From Rhizobium sp. Q54 (GTDB taxonomy: Bacteria > Pseudomonadota > Alphaproteobacteria > UBA2966 > CAIVPW01), in contig CAMDCA010000002.1 of assembly GCA_945889645.1 (NCBI GenBank), positions 1 to 64,000 on the forward strand: a DNA stretch of 64,000 nucleotides, in the 5' to 3' direction. The notes beneath the pieces are model-generated. The model was not told where the DNA came from and made no database searches. It worked only from the letters and a program-made list of their open reading frames with translations. A program made the translations under genes and the position numbers. Positions 28,931 to 40,888 of this stretch are shown here, piece by piece (within the stretch, counting starts at the first letter, position 1; each line of letters opens with the position of its first letter).

Positions 28931-30217
28931 ATGGTGATGTCCAAGGTTGGAGCCGCGCGCACGTGGCGCGCGGGCGTTGGGGGAGTTGTCGCGGCAGCGA
29001 CACTGGCGCTGCTGACGGCCGACACGCTGGCGGCGGATGCCAAGACCTACACGCAGCTCAACCTGTTCGGTGACACGTACGACCGCGTGCGCCGCGCCTA
29101 CGTGGAAGCAATCCCGGACGAGTACCTGGTGCGCTCGGCCATCAACGGCCTGCTGACGGCGCTGGATCCTCAGTCGATGTTCCTGACGCCCGAGGCGTAC
29201 AAGAATCTCCTCGCCAACAAGGTGCGGACCTACGACGGCCTCGGCCTTGAGATCACCATGTCCGAGGGCGTGGCGCGCATCGTCGCTCCGATCGACGGCG
29301 GCCCGGCCGCGACCGCCGGCCTGCGCACCGACGACATGATCGTCGATATCAACGGCACGCCGGTGTTCGGTATGAACCTGACCGAGACCATCCAGGCGCT
29401 GCAGGGCACGCCGGGAACCGTCGCCGACCTGGTGGTCGTGCGCCAGGGCACGGATCCGTTCCGCTTGGCGCTGACGCGCCAGAGCGTGCCGGAGCCGAAG
29501 GTCACCGCGCGCCTGCGCGGCAACGAGGTGTACGTCCGCCTGCCCTACTTCACGCCGGGCGTGCTGGCCGAGCTGACCAAGGCCATCAACGACCTCGCCA
29601 CCAAACTGGGCGAAAACTTCGAGGGCGTCGTGCTCGACCTGCGTAACACGCCGGGCGGCTCGCAAGAAGCCGCCATCCAGGTCGCTGACGCGTTCCTCGT
29701 CGATGGCCCGATCGCGTCCATCAAGGGCAAGGCCGAAGGCGACTCCAAGCAGTTCAATGCCACGGCAGGCGACATCCTCAACGGCCGGCCGCTGGTCGTC
29801 GTGGTCGACGGCGGCACCGCCGGCCCAGCCGAGATCGTCGCCGGCGCGCTGCGCGATCGCACCCGCGCCATCGTCCTCGGCACCACCACCTTCAAGCGCG
29901 GCTCGGCCCAAAGCCTCGTGCCGATGGGCGAGTTCGGCTACGTCCAGCTCACCACCGGCTACTACCTGACGCCCAAGGGCACCTCCATCCAGGAAGCCGG
30001 CATCGAGCCGGAGACCGTGGTCGAGCCGGCCCGCGTCATCCTGCCCGAAGACCGCTTCCCGCGCCGTACCGAGGCGACCCTGCGCGGCGCCCTCGACATT
30101 CCGGCTGGTGGCCCGGTCGCGGCGCAAGCCGAACGCTCGGAAGAGGACTACCAGCTCGCGCGCGCGTTCGACCTGTTGCACGCACTTGCCCTGGTCCGGC
30201 AGTTCGCCGCGAACTAA
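28931..30217 (+). CDS. S41 peptidase paralog lacking catalytic Ser and Lys (predicted pseudo-peptidase)
   Basis: Aligns throughout with the upstream CtpA (YTQLNLFGDTYDRVRRAYVEAI...LVRSAINGLLTALDPQSMF), but has DGGTAGPAEIVAGAL and TTTFKRGSAQS at the catalytic positions. Confidence 0.92.
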   Translation: MVMSKVGAARTWRAGVGGVVAAATLALLTADTLAADAKTYTQLNLFGDTYDRVRRAYVEAIPDEYLVRSAINGLLTALDPQSMFLTPEAYKNLLANKVRTYDGLGLEITMSEGVARIVAPIDGGPAATAGLRTDDMIVDINGTPVFGMNLTETIQALQGTPGTVADLVVVRQGTDPFRLALTRQSVPEPKVTARLRGNEVYVRLPYFTPGVLAELTKAINDLATKLGENFEGVVLDLRNTPGGSQEAAIQVADAFLVDGPIASIKGKAEGDSKQFNATAGDILNGRPLVVVVDGGTAGPAEIVAGALRDRTRAIVLGTTTFKRGSAQSLVPMGEFGYVQLTTGYYLTPKGTSIQEAGIEPETVVEPARVILPEDRFPRRTEATLRGALDIPAGGPVAAQAERSEEDYQLARAFDLLHALALVRQFAAN

Positions 30218-30300
30218 ACAGCTCACCCGCGCTAGGCTGCTGCCGCGCGCGCGCGCCGGCCGCAGCCGGCGCGTGTGCCTGACGCGCCGATAGGCCCCTC

Positions 30301-31791
30301 ATGGCGCGCAAGAAGGCTCCCGAGCCGGAACCCGAAGAAGAAGCTATTCCCGTCGAGGCCGAGGTCGAGGTCGAGGCCGACGACGAGGCGCAGCTTGCGG
30401 TGGACGACGAGGACGCAGTCGTCGCCGACGACGATACCGACTCGCCCGAGGACGACGAGCCCGCCGACGATGATGCCGGGGATGCCGACGATCATCCCAA
30501 CATCAGCCAGTTCTTTGGCGGCGGCGGCGGCGGCGGCGGAGGCGACGACGACGACGCCGCCGAGATCGGCGTCACCGACGACGACTACGAGGACGAGGAC
30601 GAGGACGAAGGCACGCCGTTCTACAAGCGGCCGATCCTGCTCGCGTCGCTCGGCCTCCTCCTGCTGATCGGCGTAGCCGTCGGCTGGACCTGGGTCAGCT
30701 TCGACCACGACGCCTTCGACGCCGCCAACGCACCGCCGACCCTGGTCGCGGCCTTGGCACCACCCGCTCGTCCAGCCGCGAGCGAAGGCGTAGCAGCGGA
30801 GGGCGGGGCCCCGGCCGCGCCCGCGGCCGCCGCAGTTCCCGAAGGCGCTACTGCGCCGCGCCCAGCAGCCCCCGCGGCCACACCCCCCGCGACGGCGGCA
30901 GGCACCGCTGCCCGACCGACAACGCCCGCGGCGCCGGCCGCTCCCACTCCCGAGGCAGCGCCGGCCGCTCCTGCGGCGACCGTCGCCCTGGTGCCCGCCC
31001 CGGACCCCGCCTTGGTCGCTCCCGGCGAGAACGGCCCGCTCCCCATCATCGGCGAGGACGGACGCCAGCCGTGGCGCGTGTACGCCCGGCCATTCGCCTT
31101 GCCGCCCGAGATGCCAAAGATCGCCATCGTCATCGGCGGCATGGGTCTGTCGCGCGCCGCTACGCTGGCCGCCATCCAACAGTTGCCGCCGGATGTCACC
31201 CTGGCGTTTGCGCCGTATGCCCCCAACCTTGAGGCGCAGATTGCCGAGGCCCGCGCGGCCGGCCACGAGGTCGTCCTGCAGCTGCCAATGGAACCGCTCG
31301 GCTACCCGGCCAACGACCCCGGCCCGCACACGCTGCTCGCCAACGCGACGGCCGTGGACAACCTGGCTCGGCTGCACTGGCTGCTGTCGCGCTTCACCGG
31401 CTACATCGGCGTGACCAACTACATGGGCGCCAAGCTCAGCGCGTCGGCGGATGCACTGAAGCCAATCCTGGCCGACCTCAACGCCCGCGGCCTGATGTTC
31501 CTCGACGCGCGCGAGACGACCAACAGCGTCGCCGCCACCCTGGCGCAAGAGATCAACATGCCGCGCGCCATCAACAACCGCTTCCTCGATGCCGAGGCGT
31601 CGCGCACCGCGGTGGATGCCCGTCTGCTCGAACTGGAGCGCATCGCCCTGCAGCAGGGTGGTGCCATCGGCATCGGCTACGCCTATCCGGTCACCATCGA
31701 GCGCGTCGCGGCCTGGATTCGCACCCTGCGCGACAAGAACGTTGCCCTGGCGCCGCTCTCGGCGCTGGCACGTACGACCCCGACCAACTGA
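30301..31791 (+). CDS. Divergent polysaccharide deacetylase (YibQ-like) with acidic low-complexity N-terminus, one TM helix and Pro/Ala-rich linker
   Basis: MPKIAIVIGGMGLSRAATLAAIQQLPPDVTLAFAPYAPNLEAQIAEARAAGHEVVLQLPMEPLGYPANDPGPHTLL. N-terminal D/E-rich plus Gly9 tract. Confidence 0.9.
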   Translation: MARKKAPEPEPEEEAIPVEAEVEVEADDEAQLAVDDEDAVVADDDTDSPEDDEPADDDAGDADDHPNISQFFGGGGGGGGGDDDDAAEIGVTDDDYEDEDEDEGTPFYKRPILLASLGLLLLIGVAVGWTWVSFDHDAFDAANAPPTLVAALAPPARPAASEGVAAEGGAPAAPAAAAVPEGATAPRPAAPAATPPATAAGTAARPTTPAAPAAPTPEAAPAAPAATVALVPAPDPALVAPGENGPLPIIGEDGRQPWRVYARPFALPPEMPKIAIVIGGMGLSRAATLAAIQQLPPDVTLAFAPYAPNLEAQIAEARAAGHEVVLQLPMEPLGYPANDPGPHTLLANATAVDNLARLHWLLSRFTGYIGVTNYMGAKLSASADALKPILADLNARGLMFLDARETTNSVAATLAQEINMPRAINNRFLDAEASRTAVDARLLELERIALQQGGAIGIGYAYPVTIERVAAWIRTLRDKNVALAPLSALARTTPTN

Positions 31792-31792
31792 C

Positions 31793-32299
31793 GTGAGCCG
31801 GCCGCCGGCGTCCGAGCGGGACCTGCTGCACGTGCGCGCCCTGCCCTACCGCATGGGCGTCGGCATCATGCTGCTGAACGCGGACGGTGCCGTCCTGATC
31901 GGCCACCGCGTCGACATGAAAAGCGAGGCCTGGCAGATGCCGCAGGGCGGCATCGACGCCGGCGAGACCCCCGAACAGGCACTGTGGCGCGAGCTGCAGG
32001 AAGAGGTCGGCACGGCGAAGGCCACCATCCTAGCCCGCGCCCGCGACTGGATTTCCTACGACTTCCCGGCCGAGCTGCAGGCCCGCGTGTGGGACGGCCG
32101 CTTCCGCGGCCAGAGCCAGATGTGGTTCCTGCTACGCTTCACCGGCGTCGATGCAGACCTTGCCCTCGATACCCACGAGCGCGAGTTCAGTGAGACCCGC
32201 TGGGTGGCGACCGCGGAATTGCCCGACATGGTGGTCGGCTTCAAGCGCGATACTTACCGCAGCGTCCTGACCGAATTCGCGGCGCATTTGCGTAGCTGA
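31793..32299 (+). CDS. rppH: RNA pyrophosphohydrolase
   Basis: YRMGVGIMLLNADGAVLIGHR, WQMPQGGIDAGETPEQALWRELQEEVG (Nudix box), YDFPAELQ. Confidence 0.95.
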   Translation: MSRPPASERDLLHVRALPYRMGVGIMLLNADGAVLIGHRVDMKSEAWQMPQGGIDAGETPEQALWRELQEEVGTAKATILARARDWISYDFPAELQARVWDGRFRGQSQMWFLLRFTGVDADLALDTHEREFSETRWVATAELPDMVVGFKRDTYRSVLTEFAAHLRS

Positions 32300-32357
32300 T
32301 CTACGCAGTTCCCACGATGGTCCGGACGAGCGCTACGCGCCACAGTGGCAAGGTCGA

Positions 32358-33599
32358 ATGACCGCCGCCCCTCGCCCCGGCCGCCAACACGAACCGCTTG
32401 CCCGCACCCTCGGAATCGCCTCGCTGGTTCTGTACGGGCTCGGAACCATCATCGGCGCCGGCATCTATGTGCTGGTCGGCGAGGTCGCCAGTGAAGCGGG
32501 AGCGGCGACGCCGTTGGCCTTTGTTCTGGCCGGCGTGCTTGCCAGCCTGACCGGCCTTTCCTACGCGGAGTTGGTCGGCCGGCACCCTGCAGCCGAAGGA
32601 TCCGTGGCCTTCGTCCATCATGCTTTCGGCTCGCGGCTCCTCTCGCTGGTGACGGGCATCGCCTTTGCCGCTGTCACCATCGTCGCCTCCGCCTCCATCA
32701 CCCTGGGCGGAGCGGCCTATGTCACGCGCTGGATCGACCTGCCGCAGCCGGTTATCGGCGGCGCGGTCGTCGTCGTGTTCACGGCCATCGCCTGCCTGCG
32801 CGTCACGGAAAGCGTGCGGGTAGCGGCGCTGTTCAGCGCTGTCGAGGTCGTCGGCCTGCTAGTGGTGATCGCGGTGGGATCGCCTTCGCTATCCGACATC
32901 GGCCCTGAGCTGGCTGCGATGATTCCAGGATCAACGGACGGCTGGCTTGGTCTCGGCGCCGGCACCTTCATCGCCTTCTTCGCGTACATCGGTTTCGAAG
33001 GCATGGCCAACATGGCCGAGGAAACCGCCGACGTCGGACGCACGCTGCCGCGCGCAATCCTCGTCGCCATCGCCATCGCCGGCATCCTGTATGGCGTCGT
33101 CTCGCTCATTGCCGTCCTGGCCGTGGAGCCCGAGGAACTGGCAGGAAATCCGGCACCCTTGATCCCAGTGCTGGAGCGCTACGCGCCGCAGATGATCGGC
33201 ACCTTCGTCGCCGTCGCAGTGGTTGCCACCCTCAACGGCGTCCTGATCGGCATCGTCGTGGCGTCGCGCCTGGCATACGGGATGGCCCGCCGTGGCCATT
33301 GGTGGGCCTGGTTCGGCCAGGTGAATGCAACGACGCGGACGCCCATCCACGCGACCGCCGTGGTGGGCGCGATCGTCTTCGCCTTGGTGGTTCTTGTGCC
33401 GTTTCAAGCGCTTGTCAGCATCACGAGCGCCCTGACGCTGGGGGTATTCGCGGCGGTCAATGCGTCGCTGTGGCAGTTGAAGCGGCGCGATCCGCGCCCC
33501 GCCGGAGTCACGACAATCGTGCCGCCGTGGGTACCGGTCGCCGGTGGCGCCGCCTGTGTGGCGCTGATGGCTGCGAGCGCGCTGCACTGGCTCTACTAG
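32358..33599 (+). CDS. APC-family amino acid permease
   Basis: GLGTIIGAGIYVLVGEVASEAG...; FIAFFAYIGFEGMANMAEETADVGRTLPRAI. Confidence 0.92.
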   Translation: MTAAPRPGRQHEPLARTLGIASLVLYGLGTIIGAGIYVLVGEVASEAGAATPLAFVLAGVLASLTGLSYAELVGRHPAAEGSVAFVHHAFGSRLLSLVTGIAFAAVTIVASASITLGGAAYVTRWIDLPQPVIGGAVVVVFTAIACLRVTESVRVAALFSAVEVVGLLVVIAVGSPSLSDIGPELAAMIPGSTDGWLGLGAGTFIAFFAYIGFEGMANMAEETADVGRTLPRAILVAIAIAGILYGVVSLIAVLAVEPEELAGNPAPLIPVLERYAPQMIGTFVAVAVVATLNGVLIGIVVASRLAYGMARRGHWWAWFGQVNATTRTPIHATAVVGAIVFALVVLVPFQALVSITSALTLGVFAAVNASLWQLKRRDPRPAGVTTIVPPWVPVAGGAACVALMAASALHWLY

Positions 33600-33655
33600 G
33601 GGCGCGGCTGCATACTCCGGCGGTTCACCATCCGCACAACTGCATCGGAGTGTTC

Positions 33656-34288
33656 ATGGCCAAAGCAACCCGTCGCTCTCCCAAGCGCGCTGCAAAGAAG
33701 GCTCCCGCACGCAAGGCCGCTGCCAAGTCGGTACGCAAGACCGTCGCCAAAACCGTCCGCAAGGTCGCCGCGAAGGCAAAGCGCACGGTAGCCTCGGCAA
33801 AGCGGAAGGTAGCCGCGATGGCGAAGCGCAAACCCGCCGCCAAGGCCGCCCGCGCCCCGGCCCGCAAGGCGATGCGTCCTGGAGCGCGCAAGACCAAGCG
33901 CGCCGCCCCCGGCCGTCACGTGCCGACCCCCAACCTGCACGGTTGGATCACCCACACCGACATCACCAGCGCCGATCCGGCGGCGACCAAGGCCTGGTGC
34001 CAGAGCGTGCTGGGCTGGAAGTTCATGGGCAGCATGCCAACGCCCGGTGGCGAGTATCATTTGTTCGCCTACTCGGACAAAGGCGGCGGCGGCCTCCAGC
34101 AAACCAGCGGAGGGCAGCCCCCGGCGTCCACGCCGTTCGTCCACGTCGACAACGCCCAGGCGGCATTCGACAAGGCGGTCGCCGCCGGCGCCGAGATCAT
34201 CGAATCTCCCCGCAAGGTGATGGAGGGCGTCACCACCGCCGTGGTCCGCGCCCCCGGCGGCGTGGTGATCGGCTTCGCCGGCCCGTAG
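33656..34288 (+). CDS. VOC/glyoxalase-family protein with N-terminal histone-H1-like Lys/Ala-rich domain
   Basis: MAKATRRSPKRAAKKAPARKAAAKSVRKTVAKTVRKVAAKAKRTVASAKRKVAAMAKRKPAAKAARAPARKAMRPGARKTKRAA followed by HGWITHTDITSADPAATKAWCQSVLGWKF... Confidence 0.88.
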   Translation: MAKATRRSPKRAAKKAPARKAAAKSVRKTVAKTVRKVAAKAKRTVASAKRKVAAMAKRKPAAKAARAPARKAMRPGARKTKRAAPGRHVPTPNLHGWITHTDITSADPAATKAWCQSVLGWKFMGSMPTPGGEYHLFAYSDKGGGGLQQTSGGQPPASTPFVHVDNAQAAFDKAVAAGAEIIESPRKVMEGVTTAVVRAPGGVVIGFAGP

Positions 34289-34426
34289 CTACAGGTCCAC
34301 ACGGCCGTCGCGCCATGGCGGCGGCCGTTGTCCGGGGCAATGCTGCGGATAGATTTCGCGGCATGGGCCGCCGTCCCAAGGTGGCCGCGCGATCCGTCTG
34401 GGATCGCCTCACCTTTGGGAGGGCAA

Positions 34427-34918
34427 ATGAGAAACCTAATCGCCGCCGCTGCGGCCGCTATCGCGCTGGCCGGCCTGTCGATGTCGTCGCACGCCGAGGG
34501 CAACCTTGCCGCCGGACCACCGACCGACCTCAGCGTGACTATCACCACGACGCCGAATGGCCCGGTCGTGACACCGGCCGCGTTCGACATGGTGACGGGC
34601 AAGTATTACCGGCTCAACGTCACCTTCGACGGCCCGGACACCGATCCGGATTGGCGCTTGGAGGTCAACGAGCTCCTAGCCAACTCGCACGTGCGGGTGA
34701 TGACCATCGCGGGCATCGAGATCCACCTCCAGGGCATGCCGTTCCGCGCCGTCGAGTTCGACGGCCACGGCACCATGCAGGTCAGCTTTGTGGTGATCCG
34801 GCCGGGCAACTATCCGTACATCGTCGGCGACAATCCCGGCGCGATGGGCTTGCCGGTCGGCACCCCCGGACAGGCCGACCCGAGCCGCCGCGCCATCGGC
34901 ATGTTCAACGTGAAGTGA
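34427..34918 (+). CDS. Hypothetical secreted protein
   Basis: Signal peptide MRNLIAAAAAAIALAGLSMSSHAEG; single-domain beta-rich-looking body; family not recognised. Confidence 0.7.
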   Translation: MRNLIAAAAAAIALAGLSMSSHAEGNLAAGPPTDLSVTITTTPNGPVVTPAAFDMVTGKYYRLNVTFDGPDTDPDWRLEVNELLANSHVRVMTIAGIEIHLQGMPFRAVEFDGHGTMQVSFVVIRPGNYPYIVGDNPGAMGLPVGTPGQADPSRRAIGMFNVK

Positions 34919-34963
34919 CGCTGCGCCGCAGCGTCATCGCGAGGCGCGCAGCGCCGCGGCGAT
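34916..34963. repeat. Dispersed palindromic (REP-like) repeat element
   Basis: TGACGCTG-CGCCG-CAGCGTCA followed by ATCGC-GA-GGCGC-GCA-GCGCC-GCG-GCGAT; resembles the cgtcatNgcgagg...gcgNNgcggcNatccag repeats of alphaproteobacteria. Confidence 0.55.
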
Positions 34964-34992
34964 CCAGAGGCAGCGCGCGACTGCGGCGCGAA

Positions 34993-35016
34993 ATGGCCGG
35001 GCGCGAGCCCGGCCAT
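34993..35016 (-). terminator. Stem-loop downstream of atpC
   Basis: atggccgggc-gcga-gcccggccat, perfect 10-bp stem with GNRA-type loop. Confidence 0.6.
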
Positions 35017-35036
35017 GCTACTCCGCGCGCTAGGAA

Positions 35037-35441
35037 CTAGCGGGCGGCGGCCGTCAGCATCTCGCGCAGCACGGCGACGGCCGTCGAGGCCTTGTGCTGG
35101 TCGAGGTCGGTCTTGGCGTCAGCCAAGTCCTCTTCGGCGTCCTTGATGCGCTTCTCGATGGCGGCACGGTCGAGGGACGCCACTTCGACGGCGTCGTCGG
35201 CCAGCACGGTGCAGCGGTCGGCCGACACTTCGCAGATGCCGCCCGAAATGAAGATGCGCTCCGGTGCGCCGGTGCCCTTGTAGACCTCGATCACGCCCGG
35301 CCGGATGGTCGAGATGATCGGGGCGTGGCCGGGCAGGACGCCGAAGTCGCCTTCGGAACCCGGCACGACGACCATATCGGCGTCCTCGGAGCGCAGCTGG
35401 CGCTCCGGGCTGACGAGGTCGAACTTGACGCGGTCGGCCAC
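35037..35441 (-). CDS. atpC: ATP synthase F1 epsilon subunit
   Basis: VKFDLVSPERQLRSEDADMVVVPGSEGDFGVLPGHAPIIS. Confidence 0.97.
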   Translation of the reverse strand: MADRVKFDLVSPERQLRSEDADMVVVPGSEGDFGVLPGHAPIISTIRPGVIEVYKGTGAPERIFISGGICEVSADRCTVLADDAVEVASLDRAAIEKRIKDAEEDLADAKTDLDQHKASTAVAVLREMLTAAAR

Positions 35442-35450
35442 GGACGAGCC

Positions 35451-36935
<1,485 letters not shown>

Positions 36936-37817
36936 TCAGATCGCCTCGGCGCCCGAGATGATTTCGATCAGTTCCTTGGTGATGTTCGCCTGGCGCGCGC
37001 GGTTGTAGACCAGCGTCAGCCTGGCGATCATGTCGCCGGCGTTGCGCGTCGCCGAGTCCATGGCGTTCATCTGCGCACCCTGGAAGCTGGCGTTGTTCTC
37101 CAGCATCGCATTGAGCACTTGCACCGCTAGGTTGCGCGGCAGCAGTTCCGCCAGAATCTCGCCCTCGTCCGGCTCGGCCTCGTACGACGCGTCGCCCTCA
37201 AGCTTGGTGCCGCCACCCTCCGGGATCGCGACCGGAATGAGCTGCTTCTCGGTTGGCACCTGCGAGATGACCGACTTGAACGTGTTGTAGAAGATCACGC
37301 AGCGATCGAACTCGCCGCCGTCGAGCATCGTCGTGATCTGTTCGGCGATCCCCTGCGCGTCGGCGTAGGTGATCTTGCGCATCTTCGAGGTGTCGACCTG
37401 GCCGACGAAGCGCGCGCCGTGGTCACGGCGCAGCGCATCGCGGCCCTTGCGGCCGACCGGCATGATCTTGACCGTCTTGCCGTCGGCCAGGAGCGCGTTG
37501 ATGCGCCGGCGCGCCGTGCGCACCAGACTCGAATTCAACGCGCCGCACAAACCGCGGTCCGACGTCACGATGACCACCAGGACCGTCTGATCCTTGCCGG
37601 TCCCGATGAGCAGCTTCGGCATGTCGTCCGAGCGCGGCACGCCGGCCGCGACCGATGCCATCACGCGCGACATGTGCTGGGCGAATGGCCGCGCCGCCTC
37701 AGCCCATTCCTGGGCGCGGCGCAGCTTTGACGCCGCCACCATCTTGGTGGCCGAGGTGATCTTGCGCGTCGACTTCACGCTGTCGATGCGCTTGCGTAGG
37801 TCCTTAAGGCTCGGCAT
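36936..37817 (-). CDS. atpG: ATP synthase F1 gamma subunit
   Basis: MPSLKDLRKRIDSVKSTRKITSATKMVAASKLRRAQ; C-terminal ITKELIEIISGAEAI. Confidence 0.98.
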   Translation of the reverse strand: MPSLKDLRKRIDSVKSTRKITSATKMVAASKLRRAQEWAEAARPFAQHMSRVMASVAAGVPRSDDMPKLLIGTGKDQTVLVVIVTSDRGLCGALNSSLVRTARRRINALLADGKTVKIMPVGRKGRDALRRDHGARFVGQVDTSKMRKITYADAQGIAEQITTMLDGGEFDRCVIFYNTFKSVISQVPTEKQLIPVAIPEGGGTKLEGDASYEAEPDEGEILAELLPRNLAVQVLNAMLENNASFQGAQMNAMDSATRNAGDMIARLTLVYNRARQANITKELIEIISGAEAI

Positions 37818-37849
37818 CCCCGCCCGCCGTTCTCTCTACCGGTCCGCGC

Positions 37850-39381
<1,532 letters not shown>

Positions 39382-39385
<4 letters not shown>

Positions 39386-39942
39386 GCGACCTCTTTCATG
39401 GCGTTTTGCAGATTGAACAGTTTCGTACGCAGCGACGAATCGACCATCGTGGAGCCGAGCCGCACGATGAGACCGCCGAGAATTGCCGGATCGACCTTGG
39501 TCGACAGGCGCACTTCGCGCCCGGCGACCTTGGCCAGGCTGCTGCGCACCGCGTCGACCTGAGCGGCCGCCAGCGGCTTGGCCGATGTAACCTCGGCCGC
39601 GACCTCGCCCTTGTGGTGCGACACTAGGACGCGGAAGCCGCGGATAATTTCAGGCAGTTGGAACAGACGCCGGTTGCGCGCCGTCAAACCGACCAGCTTG
39701 GCCGCTAGGCCACCGATCTGGGCGCGTGCCAGCACCGCGGCGAGGGCCTTGGCCTGCTCGTCGCGGGCGACCACCGGGCTCTTGATGAGCCGCGCCAGAT
39801 CGGGGCTGCTGTCAATCATCGCGGCGACCTGATCCAAGGCCGCCATGGTCTGATCGATTTGCTTCTCGCCCGCGGCGAGATCGAACAGCGCGGTCGCGTA
39901 CCGACCGGCGAGTCCGGAGACGAGGCTCGATACTGCGGTCAA
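39382..39942 (-). CDS. atpH: ATP synthase F1 delta subunit (start approximate; possible TTG at 39942)
   Basis: [29 protein letters not shown]...; [32 protein letters not shown]. Confidence 0.95.
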
Positions 39943-40170
39943 CGGATGCGCCCTGGGCTCTCTGGTGCGTGGGGAAGCAGCGTCGCAGCGACGCCCATAA
40001 CCCACTGAAAACAATAGAAAATTTGTCGGCCCCGACCCCTGCCGACCAGGCAGCGGATACCTAACACAGTCCTACGGGGCGGCGCAACCCGAGGGACTGT
40101 CGCAGGTACAGCGGTCTAAGCCCATCGTTGGGAGGGAAGGACATCTCCCTCACGTGGCGAGCGGAGTCCG

Positions 40171-40198
40171 GCATACCCACCACGCAGCGTGGGTATGC
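40171..40198. terminator. Stem-loop, 10-bp perfect stem downstream of the FMN reductase gene
   Basis: gcatacccac-cacgcagc-gtgggtatgc; no clear U-tract. Confidence 0.4.
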
Positions 40199-40219
40199 AC
40201 GAATGGTCGCAGGCGCGAG

Positions 40220-40843
40220 CTACGCAGCCTTCCCCAGCGCGACCTGATTCCGCGCCGTGCGCAGCGCGTTCGCCCACCACAGCAACTCGGTGATTGCAGC
40301 GTCGGCTTGGCCCTTGAGACGCTGGTTATCGTTGTAGAGCGCCGGATCGACCGGCGCCGTCAGCTTCATCGTCGCGAGGTAGGATTCAAGTGGAAGGTGA
40401 ATGCCGGTGCGAATCGGCGCCATCTTCAACTCGTTGGCGACCTGCCGCAGCTGCTCGACGGCGCGCGCACCACCGGCACCGCCGTAGGACAGGAACGTCA
40501 CCGGCTTCTGGTTGACCTCGGTGTAGACCCAATCGAGCGCATTCTTGAGCACGGCCGGGTAGCCGCGGTTGTACTCGGGCGTGACGATGACGTAGGCGTC
40601 GGCCTCGGCGAGCTTTGCGCCCCATGCGTTGGCAGCAACGTTGGCGCGCTTGCCGGCGGCCGGCGGGATCGCCTCGTTGAAGAACGGCAGCGGCCAGTCG
40701 CGCAGGTCGAGCAGCTCGACCGCCACGCCGGGCTGCTTGGCGAACTCATCGGCGATCCAGCGCGCGGGCTTGTCGCCATAGCGTCCGTCGCGGGTCGAAC
40801 CAAGAATGACTTGGATCTTCAAAGGCTTGCTGGCGCTGGTCAT
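40220..40843 (-). CDS. NAD(P)H-dependent FMN reductase family
   Basis: KIQVILGSTRDGRYGDKPARWI; VTPEYNRGYPAVLKNALDWVY. Confidence 0.92.
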   Translation of the reverse strand: MTSASKPLKIQVILGSTRDGRYGDKPARWIADEFAKQPGVAVELLDLRDWPLPFFNEAIPPAAGKRANVAANAWGAKLAEADAYVIVTPEYNRGYPAVLKNALDWVYTEVNQKPVTFLSYGGAGGARAVEQLRQVANELKMAPIRTGIHLPLESYLATMKLTAPVDPALYNDNQRLKGQADAAITELLWWANALRTARNQVALGKAA

Positions 40844-40888
40844 GGTTCTTGTCCGTCCTCTGGTATACACTGGTAACCTTCACTATCT

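Noticed and set aside
27755-30226. 823-aa minus-strand ORF
   Set aside because: Lies antisense to both S41 peptidase genes, has low-complexity His/Arg/Gly/Asp-rich translation and no recognisable domain.
30508-30545. GGC-rich tract as a possible repeat array or CRISPR-like feature
   Set aside because: It is a simple in-frame Gly9 homopolymer tract in a coding region, with no spacer structure.
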